The notes under the pieces: model-generated
The model's input: the letters and a program-made list of their open reading frames with translations, nothing else
What the model was told of the DNA's origin: nothing
The model's database searches: none
Made by a program: the position numbers and the translations under genes
Origin: Caprimulgus europaeus
Lineage: Eukaryota > Chordata > Aves > Caprimulgiformes > Caprimulgidae
Direction of reading: 5' to 3'
Length of the DNA: 64,000 bases
Assembly (NCBI GenBank): GCA_907165065.1
Contig: OU015528.1
Coordinates: forward strand, 35,796,515-35,860,514
Shown here: in pieces, positions 38,401 through 48,960 of the stretch
Position numbering within the stretch: position 1 is the stretch's first letter
How the letters are laid out: each line of letters opens with the position of its first letter

Positions 38401-39329
38401 TAGTCACAATTATTAGTGCTTCTCTGTTATGTTTTGTACAAAATAGGAAAGAGTAATGATGAGAATATCATTGAGGGTTTTTAGACTCATGAGCTTAACG
38501 TATTATGATACATCAAAAAGTATTATCTAAAGGTCCTTTTCTCAAAGGCAAATGAGAGCACCACAGATATGACAATACAAAGCAGCAGTCAAACCAGTGA
38601 TAACATTCTGTAACTCGAAAAATACTTTTTTTATAAAAATGGAATTTATTAAAAAAAAACCCAAACAAAATTTGAAATAAAGAGCTTTAGGATTCCTAAT
38701 CTTGGCTGTATGCGTATTACACAGCTTGTAATAACAGAAATGAGAAACTAAACAGAACCAAGCCTATTTCCCTGCATGATGCAATTTGACCCCAGAATCT
38801 GCAGCAGATCGCTTGGCCATCTGGAGAGTGTGTGTGACAGGGTGCAAGACATCACCATTTCAGCTGGGTACGAATGGTTGGAAGGAAACCCTTCCTCATA
38901 ACTGTTAGAGGGTTTAAAACATTCTTCTTGAAGCTGAGAGTGAAAATCTTGTAAGAACTCCCTTGATTTCTTCCCATGATTTCTTTGCTACTTATCAAAC
39001 ATACAGCATGCATTTTATGTCTCTTTTCTGGGTTAAGTAAAGGTGGCCCATCCACCTATGTCATAATCAGTGGTGTGACACATCATGCTCTCGGATCCCC
39101 ACCTACATTCAATCTCAACCACGGCACCTTTCCCTTCTGACCCATCAGTAATAGGATTTGGTTCTATACCGACTCTGTGTGACCCCCATGCTGGCCAGCA
39201 CATTATCATGCCCGGTAAGTAAAGGCACTTTGCAGTGCAGTCCGTTGTGCCCAGCATAGCCAGTGGACGAGGCTTTGGGCAACGAGTGTTGCCACTATTT
39301 TGTTTCCCCATATTTATTTTTCCAACAGC
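35411..39329. other. Intergenic region upstream of the promoter
   Basis: AT-rich unique sequence, with AAAAAAAAACCC near 38648. Two minus-strand frames at 38852-39374 are open but unrecognised. GC begins to rise after about 39.1 kb toward the promoter. Confidence 0.55.
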
Positions 39330-39370
39330 GTGGTGAGGCCAGCGGGGGGGTGAGTGGCGGTCGCTCAACC

Positions 39371-39430
39371 CCACGTGGAGCAGAAGCCAGCTTGGTTACG
39401 CATGCGGGTGTCCAGCGGGACCACGTGGAG
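39371..39430. promoter_or_regulatory. Paired CACGTG E-boxes with NRF1-like site
   Basis: Two copies of CCACGTGGAG occur at 39371-39380 and 39421-39430, exactly 50 bases apart. Between them is ACGCATGCGG (39398-39407), close to the NRF1 palindrome GCGCATGCGC. CACGTG boxes are bound by USF, MYC/MAX and MiT/TFE factors. The group sits about 0.75 kb upstream of the start codon, just outside the dense CpG island, in a small CpG-rich patch (about 39330-39480). It could be a distal promoter module or an alternative promoter. No exon is recognisable. Confidence 0.42.
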
Positions 39431-40006
39431 GTACGGCTTCTGGGCGTGAGGATAACCTCCAACGAAACTGCACGGACAACACATTTAGTCTGGAACCAAA
39501 TGTACAAGAGACTTCTCCTTTTGCTCTCATTCCAAATGAAAATGAACTTGATTAAGCTGAAGTATCTCCCCAAACCTAAATGATACTAAATATTCATTTC
39601 AGGAGCACTGATGCTGGTATCTCCAAGAAGTAACATGCTTCTCCCGACAGCAAAGGTTGGCAGCAAAAAATCTGTGGCAACCCGCCTTGGGGCAGCCGCC
39701 CTGGGGCCCGGAGAAGCCTGCGGGTCAGGCCACCGGGAGAGCGGGCACTGGCCGGCGGCGGGAAGGCAACGGGCAGAGAACCAGAGCGCTGTGCCCTGGA
39801 GATCTGCCAAACAGTCCTGAGCCTCCCGGGAGGGAGGGCGGCCGCCCTGCCGCGCCCGCAACCCGCCAGCTGCCGCCCTCTGCTCTGAGACCCGCCCGCA
39901 GGCTCAGCCCCTGCTCGGAGGCCCGTTAGCGCCCGTTATGCTCCCAGCGAAGGCGGCTCCCCGGCACCGCCCCCGCCGAAGCCGCTGGAGAGAGACTGGG
40001 CCCCGT

Positions 40007-40019
40007 GGGCGGGCGGGGC
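40007..40019 (+). promoter_or_regulatory. GC boxes (SP/KLF type)
   Basis: Two overlapping GGGCGG cores occur in GGGCGGGCGGGGC, about 145 bases upstream of the start codon and within the CpG island. These are typical SP1/KLF sites of TATA-less promoters. Confidence 0.6.
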
Positions 40020-40122
40020 AGAGCCCTCCCCTGTCCGCCCCAGGGCTGCGCGCCCTCCCCCCGCCGGGGGCGCCAGGGGGCGGTGCGCGAGCGCGAGCCG
40101 TGAGCCGGGACGGGCGCGCGCG

Positions 40123-40140
40123 TATTACCCAGCATGCAGC
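40123..40140 (+). promoter_or_regulatory. ZNF143/STAF-type (SBS) promoter element
   Basis: The sequence TATTACCCAGCATGCAGC matches the core of the vertebrate ZNF143/THAP11 element (consensus approximately TTCCCAGCATGCA). Such elements sit within about 100 bases of the start site of many CpG-island promoters. Here it lies 22 bases upstream of the proposed start codon, and its ATG is the upstream out-of-frame ATG at 40134. Binding is inferred from the motif alone. Confidence 0.68.
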
Positions 40141-40155
40141 AGGCGGCGGGCTCGC

Positions 40156-40168
40156 ACCAAGATGGCGG
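40156..40168 (+). promoter_or_regulatory. YY1-type element over the start codon
   Basis: ACCAAGATGGCGG matches the extended YY1 motif AAGATGGCGGC, which often lies just downstream of the transcription start at or near the first ATG. Here the motif contains the ZDHHC17 initiation codon. Functional binding is inferred. Confidence 0.65.
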
Positions 40169-40224
40169 CGCCTCTAGAGGAGTACGAGAAGGAAGCGGGC
40201 TGCGTCCCCATCCTGCACCCGGAG
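40162..40224 (+). CDS. ZDHHC17: ZDHHC17 (HIP14) coding exon 1, first 21 codons
   Basis: This exon encodes the extreme N-terminus of palmitoyltransferase ZDHHC17 (huntingtin-interacting protein 14), a Golgi and vesicle membrane enzyme that attaches palmitate to cysteines of neuronal proteins such as SNAP25 and huntingtin. The 21 residues end in EYEKEAGCVPILHPE. As I remember it, human ZDHHC17 has EYDTEAGCVPLLHPE followed by EIKPQSHYNHGY, and the latter is what exon 2 encodes here. The chosen ATG has a strong context (A at -3, G at +4). The reading frame stays open upstream but I see no in-frame ATG near it. The exon ends GAG|GTGCGG in phase 0. It lies inside a CpG island and overlaps a YY1-type motif. 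The paralogue ZDHHC13 lacks this N-terminal block, so I prefer ZDHHC17. Family membership is recognised from memory, not from a database search. Confidence 0.93.
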
Positions 40225-43084
40225 GTGCGGGCATCCCGCCGGGCGGCGGCGGCGCGCGGGGCCGGGCACGGCCGGGACGGCGCGGCGTCCTGCCGCGGGA
40301 GGGGATGGGGGGGCGAGACGAGCGGGAGGGCGGGCGGGGTGCGCGGAGGGCGGGGGGCGCGCCGCCGCCCCCCGCTGCCGGCCTGGGTGTGCGCGGCGGC
40401 GGGCCGGGGTGGGCAGGGCCGGGCCGAGCCGCAGAAGGGAGGCGGTCAGGAGGATGCGGGTGCCGGTGGCGGGGAGGTGGGGGGCAGAGTCCGCCGAGGG
40501 CCCTCCTGTAGTGGCCTCCCCTGCGGTGGCGGTCCCACCCGGCACCGGGCCGTGGGGGGTGAGGCAAGCGGCGGGGGCCCTCCTTCCTCTGGGCCCGCCG
40601 CGACCCGGCCGCTCCTCCGCGGGAAGAGCCGCCCCAGGACCGTACCGCGACAGCGGCGTCCCTGAGCAGCAGCGCCCGGTGCCTGTCCGGGCTCGGCGCC
40701 CGCCCCCGCCGCCCCGAGGGGAAGCGGTTCGGGGAGGAGGAGGAGGGGGGGATGTTCTGGCGTTTCGCTGGCGCTGGCCTGCGGCTCGCCTGTAGGCGGG
40801 GCCTGGCCCGATCCAGCCCAGCGCTCCCGGGTGGCCCGAGGTTTACTTCGGAACCGAACGGGCTGTCTTTTGCAGTGTGTTGGCCAGGCGGAGGGGGGAA
40901 TGTTTACAGGTAACATGTAGAGGTCGTTTCTTGTATTCTTACCCTTCTTTGGCTCTACCCATCTTTATCAACAGCATGCATTCATTCTTGAGGACTCGTA
41001 TGATTGTTTTGAAATGTATTTTAAGCAGTTTAGATAAACTTTTACTTGTGGTCTTGTCACCTGATACATTAAGTATTGTAAAAATTGATTTTTCGATATA
41101 CAGAGAAGATGAGTGCGTGTGCCAGGCTCCAGTTTTTGCTAAATGCGTGGTACTCTTTTTTCCTTAAACAACATCTGAAAGGTACTTTCAATTTTCTTGA
41201 TGACAGAAGAGGCTCTGTAGGCTTCTATATGTGTTCACTGACTCTTCCTCTCCAAACTGTGCTTATAATTTTAAAATAGAGCCGTCTGTTCTGAAGGTCA
41301 AGTAGCAAAGCGATGCACCCCGAATAAGTGTCTTGATTTTTTGTTGTTGTTATTTTGTCTTTTTAAAGTGATATGGGAAGACTGATGCTACATATTTCTT
41401 TAGACTAACTGGAGAAGTACCCTCATTTGTAGTACCTGATGTTTTTCAGAAGTGACAGAAGTTTTTAGTAATGATCCAGATTGCTGGATGTTGATGCTCC
41501 TTGAAAGAAAGAGTTCTTAACTTGTGGAAACTTTAGATGGGCATTTTAAAGCTATAAAATAGAATAAAAAGCAGGCTGTTAGAAAACCGTTGTGTTTAAA
41601 AGGTTGAAGATTAGTATTTGTTAAATTAACTTTGAGCGATTACTATATAGTGAACAAAAAAGTCTTAATTTATATTGGTGATTTTCAGTAGTTAAGCAGT
41701 TGAGTAGAATGTTGTACTGTTCCTTTGGAGTCTGAAGTTGAGTGTGTGTACACAGATGCGGAAGGAAGTTAATATATCTTGTGTGCTGTAACACCAACCT
41801 AAAACTTTTAATATGCAATAAATATCACTTGTCTAACTAGTCTTGAGGAGTTTTTGTTTTATTTTTTTTTCTGGAAGTGCTGAGTATCTTATTCACAGAG
41901 CAGTATTTACATTTGTTTCAATGGGCATTCCCTTAATCCTTAAAATCCCTTTATGCAGACAGGCTTTGAAAGAGAAGGATGTTTTTAATGTTGGTGGTGA
42001 GACTGGCTGTTAAAAGAGCATTTCTGCAGTGTCTGTTAAAAGCTTGAGGATTCTGTGCTGTAGCAGAGCTGTATTGTCACAGACTCGCCCACTGAGCAAT
42101 GTAGTGCATCTGTGTTCAGCTATTTTTGAAGGTCGGGGACCTTAATACTCAGTGATTATTTCCACTTTTTAAGAAAATGGCACCATGTCCTTATGTAAGT
42201 AGTGACGTTGGACATGTAATCAGTTCTTACATTTGTATACATATAAAACTGATGCTTTTTATAGGGCTGTCAAAATCTTTCTCAGTTTTTTGTTCATGCT
42301 ACTGTTATCTGTTATACATCTTTTTCAGTTATTTTTTCTGTGGATTTTTTTTTAATAAGACTTTTGCTTCTTAATGTCTTTTTTTGTTTTGACTAATTTT
42401 GATTGCTTTCAAAGATTTTTGAGGAGCTTTTTTGCAAGGGAAGTGTTTGTTTTTATGTGGGCTCTACAGCTTTGCATTTTGCCATGAGATATTATTACCA
42501 CAGTGCTGTAGGAAAGATGGTCTTGGAAATCCTGATAACTTACTTAAATACTGGAGCACTGGGAGATCTATTTAGTTATTTGTGAAAGGCTCACCTTGAA
42601 GTGATTCAAGCAATTTTGATTAGAAGAAGTAGAAACACTGCCGAGAATGTGAATGCTCTAGGAAATTGATGATGGGACTGATTTTGGTGGGGTTTGTGTG
42701 GTATCTTGTGCTGGCTGAGTTCATGGGCCTCCCTCCTGCATGAAAACAAGCCGAACTTATGTAATAGGTGCTTGTTTAAAGGGTATTTATTCTTTTTTTC
42801 TTATCACAAGTTCAGCTTAGTATGACAGTTTAGATCATAGTAGCATTGTTGTAAGATTACTAGTGTAACTGCAAAGCATATAAACATAATTTAGTGGTGA
42901 AGTACAGCAAAAAACATCAATTACTCATATAATACTCATAGAATGATCTTATGTTATGTGATAAATGGATGGAGAACTGCTGGCTAACTCATGTATCTTG
43001 GAAATAGTTGCTAGAGAGAATTATTCCTGAATGTCACTGTTTCTGAAAGTCTGAGCGAAGTTAATGTACTAGGTTCGAGACTTT

Positions 43085-43330
43085 TTTCATTAATGATTTG
43101 GAAGTAATAACAAAATCAGCATTAATAAAACTTGTGGATGAACAAGGTGGATAGGTACTTAGCAGGGACGACAGAACAACTGTACAAAACCATCTAGAAT
43201 TCATGTGAATTTATGCTAGTAAAACAAAGTGCACCTTAATGCAGTCATTGTCAAAGTAATCCATTGAAGATAAGGAGTATAGGCATGGGATTGCAACCCA
43301 GAATTTACTGACTGGCAGGATATAGATATG
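43085..43330 (+). mobile_element. Decayed CR1 reverse-transcriptase relic
   Basis: Conceptual reading gives FINDLEV, then KSALIKLVDEQGG, then ASKTKCTLM. These line up in order and spacing with CR1 [20 protein letters not shown] and [10 protein letters not shown], but the catalytic FADD is lost and stops interrupt the frame. It lies within intron 1. The identification rests on weak similarity and order of motifs. Confidence 0.42.
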
Positions 43331-43634
43331 AACAAGCAGAGCAGCAGAAGCTCCCATTGCAATGCTTTGATTTAAAAATATGTAATATATTCCTTGATAT
43401 TTTTTTTTTAAATGAGCAAGGAGATGATTTTTGGCTGAGCATGTGGTAAAACTAATGATGAAGTTTTGTCTTTGTAATTTTTAAACAATGAAGAGTGGAA
43501 AAGAGTTAAAAGTTATTTCAGTGATGTCTTACAGTGAAAGGCTTGAAAAAACCCTGTTCATGTTATCAGAAATAATGAGAAGCATTTTTTTTCCCCATGT
43601 GAATACTTTCTTACTGAGATGCAGTGCTTTATTC

Positions 43635-43850
43635 AGTTTATACTTAGCAAATTTTAATATTCTCTGCCCTGTCTGACCTTGCACCTGCAAACTAGCAAAA
43701 CATGAAGTCCTTTGACTTCCAGTGACAAATGAAGACATTAGTATGTTATCAGCGTTCTTCTCATAACAAATTCCGTAATGAAACCAAAACACAGCACTAT
43801 TCTAGCTACTAAGAAGAAAACTAGCTTTGTCCCAGCTGAAAACCAGGACA
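43635..43850 (-). mobile_element. LTR 5' (U3) fragment, antisense in intron 1
   Basis: On the minus strand it starts TGTCCTGGTTTTCAGCTGGG and continues through TAGAATAGTGCTGTGTTTTG, GCTGATAACA and GGACTTCATG, aligning in order with the first about 210 bases of LTR A. The TATA, R and U5 parts are missing. The outer edge (low coordinate) is approximate. Confidence 0.82.
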
Positions 43851-44172
43851 ACTTGTTATCCTTTGACTAAATGATTTTAATAGGCCTTTTGAATTTAAAT
43901 TCCTTGGATCTTCTAAACAAGAACAACTTCTTGACTGTTCTGTGGTAGGTGATGATAAGCTTGGGTGTTTTATTTTTAAATCCAGGAATTGGGCGGAGGG
44001 GAGGAGTCTTTAGGAAATTGATTTTTTGTATTACTCCTTTTTATTTGGAAAATATTCTTGGTGTGGCCTAATAATGGCCTGAATTGCCGTTGTGTTTCAG
44101 CTGTTCAGGGCTGCATCTCTTCCCCAGTGGTAAGAACTATTAATGGGGAGGAAGATCTGTTTTGTTACTAGT

Positions 44173-44242
44173 ATGGCTGGGTTTGTTTTGGGTTTTTTGT
44201 TTGTTTGTGGTTGGTTTTGTTGGGTTTTATTTTTGTTTTTCT
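44173..44242. repeat. T/G-rich low-complexity tract in intron 1
   Basis: Runs such as GGGTTTTTTGTTTGTTTG and GGTTGGTTTTGTTGGG, almost lacking A and C on the plus strand. Confidence 0.65.
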
Positions 44243-44771
44243 TCCTCTGAAGTTAGAGAAAAACTTCCTTCAAAGCTGGAAGAAAATTCTAAGAGTTATG
44301 GACTCTTGTCAGGAATTATCCCAGCTCGAAGCCTTCATTTTTATATTTGTTTCTCTCCTTCTGGTTCAATTTGTAACTACCTGAGAAGTTAGAAGCATGG
44401 TATGTCCTTGTATTTCTTGGTGGCAGTGTGAACAAAATAGCTAAACTTTTTGTAGATAGCTTTAACTCGGATTTCTTCAGTTTAAAATATCAGTGAAAGG
44501 TCTGATTTTACAGTTTGACTCTGTGGGATTCCATTGGTATCGTTGGGGTTATATTGGGGTGCTTGTTGTTCTTTATTGTCCTGTGAAGGTACAGATTTAC
44601 TCTGTAGTTTAGTCGGGATCACTCCAGGGGCTAAGCTTACATTTGTTAGTGCATTGAATGATTGTTACTGGTTATTGTATTACTTAAAAAGGAGGACGGA
44701 ACTATGAAGTCTCAGACAAATTAGCATGCTTAATATTGAAAGTTGTGTCTTTCTTCGTGTGTCATGGTTAG

Positions 44772-44840
44772 TTTCATAGTTTGAGGCCAGAGGGGGCTGC
44801 AGGTCTAATCCAACCTTCACATGCAGGCACTGAGGATTTT
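44772..44840 (-). mobile_element. Possible CR1 3' end, minus orientation
   Basis: TCATAGTTTGAGGCCAGAGG and GGTCTAATCCAACC resemble the reverse complement of a CR1 3' end (CATAGAATGGTTTGRGTTGG...TCTAGTCCAACC). It is short and diverged; another old amniote repeat is possible. Confidence 0.4.
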
Positions 44841-47800
44841 TTTAATGAGCTAATTCTTTTTATAGCCAGCATGCTGCGTAATAAAGTAAGAAAGAAAATA
44901 AGCAAAATCCTACAGTAACAGATAATATTGTATAGCTGGGCAAATCGTCCCCAAATTTGATTAGTCTGTTTAAGACTTAAATCTGATTCTAGTCTGAATT
45001 TAATTTGTTTCTCTTCATTACAGCGAGAGATCTCTGTCCAAATACAGGTCTATCTGCACTTATTTAATACGCTGATGGTTATCAGATCCCTACACTCGTG
45101 TTATGATCTGCAGTCCTACTGACCTTTCGAGTCTCTCCTTAAGATGTGTTCTTTCATTCTTTCAGTGTTTTCATGGCATTGCTCTGAGTGCAACAGCTGT
45201 CATAGTATTGAACTTGAGAACACTGTTCTAGTAGTCACACCAGGACCAGTTGCAGTAGTAAAGTAACTCCTACATTCTTGCTCAGTGTTCCCCATTTGTA
45301 TAGACCGTTGTACTGGTCTTGTTGGGAGCTGCATCGAACTGGAAGCTTGTGCCCAGATCATTACCTGCCTCCAGGTCTCTTCAGGGTTTCTGGATAGTTT
45401 CATGGATGGGTCTTCATTTTAGATATGGCTTTCCTTTTGTTGGTATTTAAAAAACCTTATTCTGACTTATCCCAACCCTCTCCAGGTTATATATGTTTAT
45501 GTTGTATCAGAAATAGCGTATTATTTATCCCCCTTTTCCCTCTGACTAGAAAACTTACCTTTAACCGTTGTTTACTCTGAGGTTGCAGAAATGGGGTGGG
45601 ATTAAAGTACAAACCCTGTAGGATGCTTAGTGTCCTCTCAACAGTGTTTTCATATTGACTCTCCCCTGAGGTTTTAAAAATGTGAGCTACTGAAATGTGA
45701 GCCTTGTTTTTTGGGGATTTTTGGGGTTTTTTTTGGCCAGCAGGGTCCTTAACTAGGACAGTATCATAAGAAAACGCATCATAAGAATAAAGCTTGTTTG
45801 TCTTTAGTTTTTGATACATGCAAGATAGACCACATTAAGAAATCAGAATATAAAGAAAGTTAATCAAAATATCACACAATACCAAATCAAATGCTTGGGA
45901 CATTAACTGTGTTTGACCATTACTACTTCTTTATCAACTGGAAGTACTGGGTTTATTTTTATGTGAAGCTGTGGTACTTAGCATTACTAGTCATTGGTTT
46001 TTTTGGTAATTCTACATCAAACCTAGAAAAGCCAACAATAACTTAAAATGGTAAGGATTTATAACCCATGTTATCTTTTGTCCAGATCACTGGAGTTTCT
46101 TCCGGCTTAATGAAAAACAGTAGCTACATCTTTTGGACTGGATGGTTGACCTGTACTTAGTTTAGTATTTGTTGTATTAGAAAGCATTTTATTATGACAA
46201 CATGATGTGGTTTAGATTTTCTAGCTTTTTCCTCAGCTGTATTTGTTCTGCACTTATTGAACCTTTTCAAATTTTGTGGTTTTGTGTTTTTGTTGACAGT
46301 TCTATCATTCTTAGGCTGTAATCTTGATAACTTTTGTCTGTTTCTTGTGTTGTTAGGATGCTTCTTGCCCTTCTAGGGATAGGGTTGTCTTGTATCCTTT
46401 TGCTTGCCTTTCAGTTTTCTGTATTTTTTTAATTCGTCACACTCTTTGTCAGTGCTTCTCTTGCCATTTTTACATTTTTTTTTTTTTATGGTTGCTCTCA
46501 CTTCACCTGTAAACTGTACAGTTTTTCACCACTCTGGGCTTTTTCTCAGCAGTAACATTGTGGCTTCTCAGGCATCTAGTAAAACATGTAAAAATAGATT
46601 TCAACTCTTTACAGTTTTTCTTCTGCATATTTTCTTCTGATTTGGGCAGTAGCTGATTTTTAACGTTCTGGAACAGGCCCTCTTAAAGCTTCAGTAATCA
46701 GTGTCTGGTTTGACCTAAATTTGTGTTGACTCAGTTTGCCTTTTTTTGTTAAGCACAGACTTTATTTTTCTCAGATTTCACAGAATTTTAATGTTTGACC
46801 AGCATTTTTTTCTTGAGCAAACAGGTAAACACAGTGAGAGTAAAGAGACATTGTAAATGTAGAAGAGAATTACATTTTAACTTTAAAGAATACAGTTTAT
46901 GGATGGAAATGTTTGCTGTTTGTTTGAAAACTAGATAATATTGTCATTGATACTGATGTGCTTAGATGGGAGCAGCCTCAGTAATGGATATTTCGGCATG
47001 TACGCGCCCCTCTGCTTTTTAAAGACAGTGTGAGATAAAGATTTGACCTTCATAGCATCCCTGTAGTTGAGAGAAACACTGGGGTCTTTTACAAATGAGA
47101 CTGTAGAACAAAGTTGAAAGCTTTTTCTGAAGTCAGAGGGAGTCTGGCTGAATTGAACCCTCAGGCCTGTCATGCCCAGTACGTGGTGTAACATTAGGCT
47201 CCAATTTCTCTTGTGCAATTTTGAAATCTAGTAAATTCTTCCTATGCTTGTAGGATGCCCTAAGGTCTTTAGAAGTGTTTCCTTGATTGTCTCTGTAAGG
47301 GAGGAGGCACCAAAAATGGAGGGTAGTGGGAATGCTGTGGTCAGAGGTTGGAAGGCTGCTCAAGACCAGGGAAAGCGGAAGATGATTCAGTAAGGAGAGA
47401 GCGCAGCAGCAAGAGAGGGAGGACATCAGCGTGTGCTTTGAAAACACTTGTATTGCTGGCTTTGAAGGATGTGGTTTTGCAACTGCGTTTAAGCTGGTCT
47501 AAAGCCACAGTGGAACGCAGACACAGCCCCTTACCCTTCCTGGGGTTCGCTTTTGCAATTGTGTGGCCAGTAGGTGAATTAGGATACTTCTGGCTTTGTA
47601 AGTTAGCGACCTGAGCTAACGGAAACCATTGCTGCACTGTTGTGAGAATTGGTAAGAGGTGTTGGAGAATGTGCAGCCAGGACTGTGAGTGTGACCACCC
47701 CTTCTAATGGCAGGGAAGTTTTAGCTTGGCTTAAGCTGATTGTGAAACCTACCTTTAAACACTTCCAGCTGCATGCATCTGCTAGTGATGCTTATTTGGT

Positions 47801-48806
47801 CCTAGGATGAGCCAGGGAAGTAAATCAATAGAAAATTAATCCCATACAAAAAAATTGTGAATAACTTTCTGCCAGTTCACTAAACCTACTCATTGTAGGC
47901 TCAGGTGTGCTACGGTACTGATGAAAGGTAGAGGGTGAGCTGGTGTGACCAGTTTGGATGATGAGGTGATGGATAGAGTGGGACTGTTCTTAATTATCAG
48001 ACCACAGTTCTACTAAGCTGTCTGATGCTGCAGAATATTTACTATCAGCATGACTACAAGTGCCTTTCATGCACTTCCTTGTTGTGGTAGATGAACCAGC
48101 CTGTGTTATCACAAGTGAGAATGAGAGTTTGTTTAGTTAGCTATTGATTTGAAGTTCCATTTGCTGGTTCAAGGTTGTAGTGGGAATGGTAAATTGAAGT
48201 TTTCCATGAGGACTGTGTTCAACTTGGACTTTCTTTTTTTTCTGTATGCGCCAAGGAGAAAAGAGAGGGGCCCATAGGTAGACTGAGTGCTCATTCTGTC
48301 ATGTGCACTTCCGAGTGCTCTAATTCTTGATTTAATTTTTTCACTGTTTCTCAGAGATGAGTTATAAACTCACACAACATAATTGACATTTGAGTGTGGC
48401 TTTGGCAAATACTTGCTGAATAAAGTAGAACCTTCAGTATACTTTTTTATGATATATGCTGTTACCAGGTTTGAAAATTGAACAAAGAATCTTGATTTCT
48501 GAAAAAGAATTTTCAGAATAACCTTTTCTGGGAATTTTGAAAGATTTTTTTTTTTCTCCTCAGGTATCTGAGGATCAAGATTGAAGTAGATGCATCCATC
48601 CTTAGGTGCATTTTTGAAGTTTAGAACTTTTAAGAGTGAAATGCATAATTGGATTTAAGTACTCTCATGATGACTGACTACCAATGCTATATCTTTCAGG
48701 GATTTTCTTTTTGTGTTGAGAGGTCTGCAAGCTTATATACTCTTAGAACTAGACCTGTTCAAATAACTTGGAAAAAAAAAAAATGTGGTTTTATTTCTTT
48801 TGAAAT

Positions 48807-48960
48807 TGTCCAGGTTTTAGCTAAAATAGAGCTGGGTGGGGTTTTTTTTTGTTTTGTTTTTAGTCTCGCTCTCACAGCGACTCCCATGCTGGAAGCAAAA
48901 CGCAGCACAATTCTAGCAACTAAAAAAAAACCCAAACAAACAAACAAAAAAAACACCCCA
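48807..48960. mobile_element. Fold-back (internally inverted) LTR fragment
   Basis: At 48807 the plus strand reads TGTCCAGGTTTTAGCTAAAA then TAGAGCTGGG, the first about 30 bases of the LTR family. Some 45 bases further on, 48862-48925, the minus strand carries the next LTR segment: TAGTTGCTAGAATTGTGC, then TGCGTTTTGCTTCCAGC and GTGAGAGCGAGACT, matching LTR A bases about 45-110. The two adjacent LTR segments are thus in opposite orientation, separated and flanked by poly-T or (AAAC)n-like tracts. An inversion inside a truncated LTR is the simplest reading. Confidence 0.7.

Larger units (their letters stand above)
39690..40875. promoter_or_regulatory. CpG-island promoter of ZDHHC17
   Basis: About 1.2 kb of very GC-rich, CpG-dense sequence surrounds coding exon 1, in sharp contrast to the AT-rich DNA on both sides. 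It carries GC boxes (for example GGGCGGGCGGGGC at 40007-40019 and CCGCCCCCGCC near 39967), a ZNF143-type element and a YY1-type element. No TATA box is evident, which fits a housekeeping-type promoter with dispersed initiation. The exact transcription start cannot be read from the sequence; it probably lies upstream of 40162, within roughly 150 bases. The long reading frames on both strands here, up to 213 codons, are Pro/Arg/Gly-rich artefacts of GC content. Confidence 0.9.

Noticed and set aside
1-39300. Exons of OSBPL8 or another neighbour upstream of ZDHHC17
   Set aside because: No frame in the first 39 kb showed an oxysterol-binding or other conserved domain with splice sites.
39926-40567. 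213-codon minus-strand frame in the CpG island, plus several 120-167 codon frames on both strands
   Set aside because: Extremely Pro/Arg/Gly/Ala-rich with all frames open at once, which is the effect of high GC and few stop codons. The plus-strand frame from 40162 is real only up to the splice donor at 40225.
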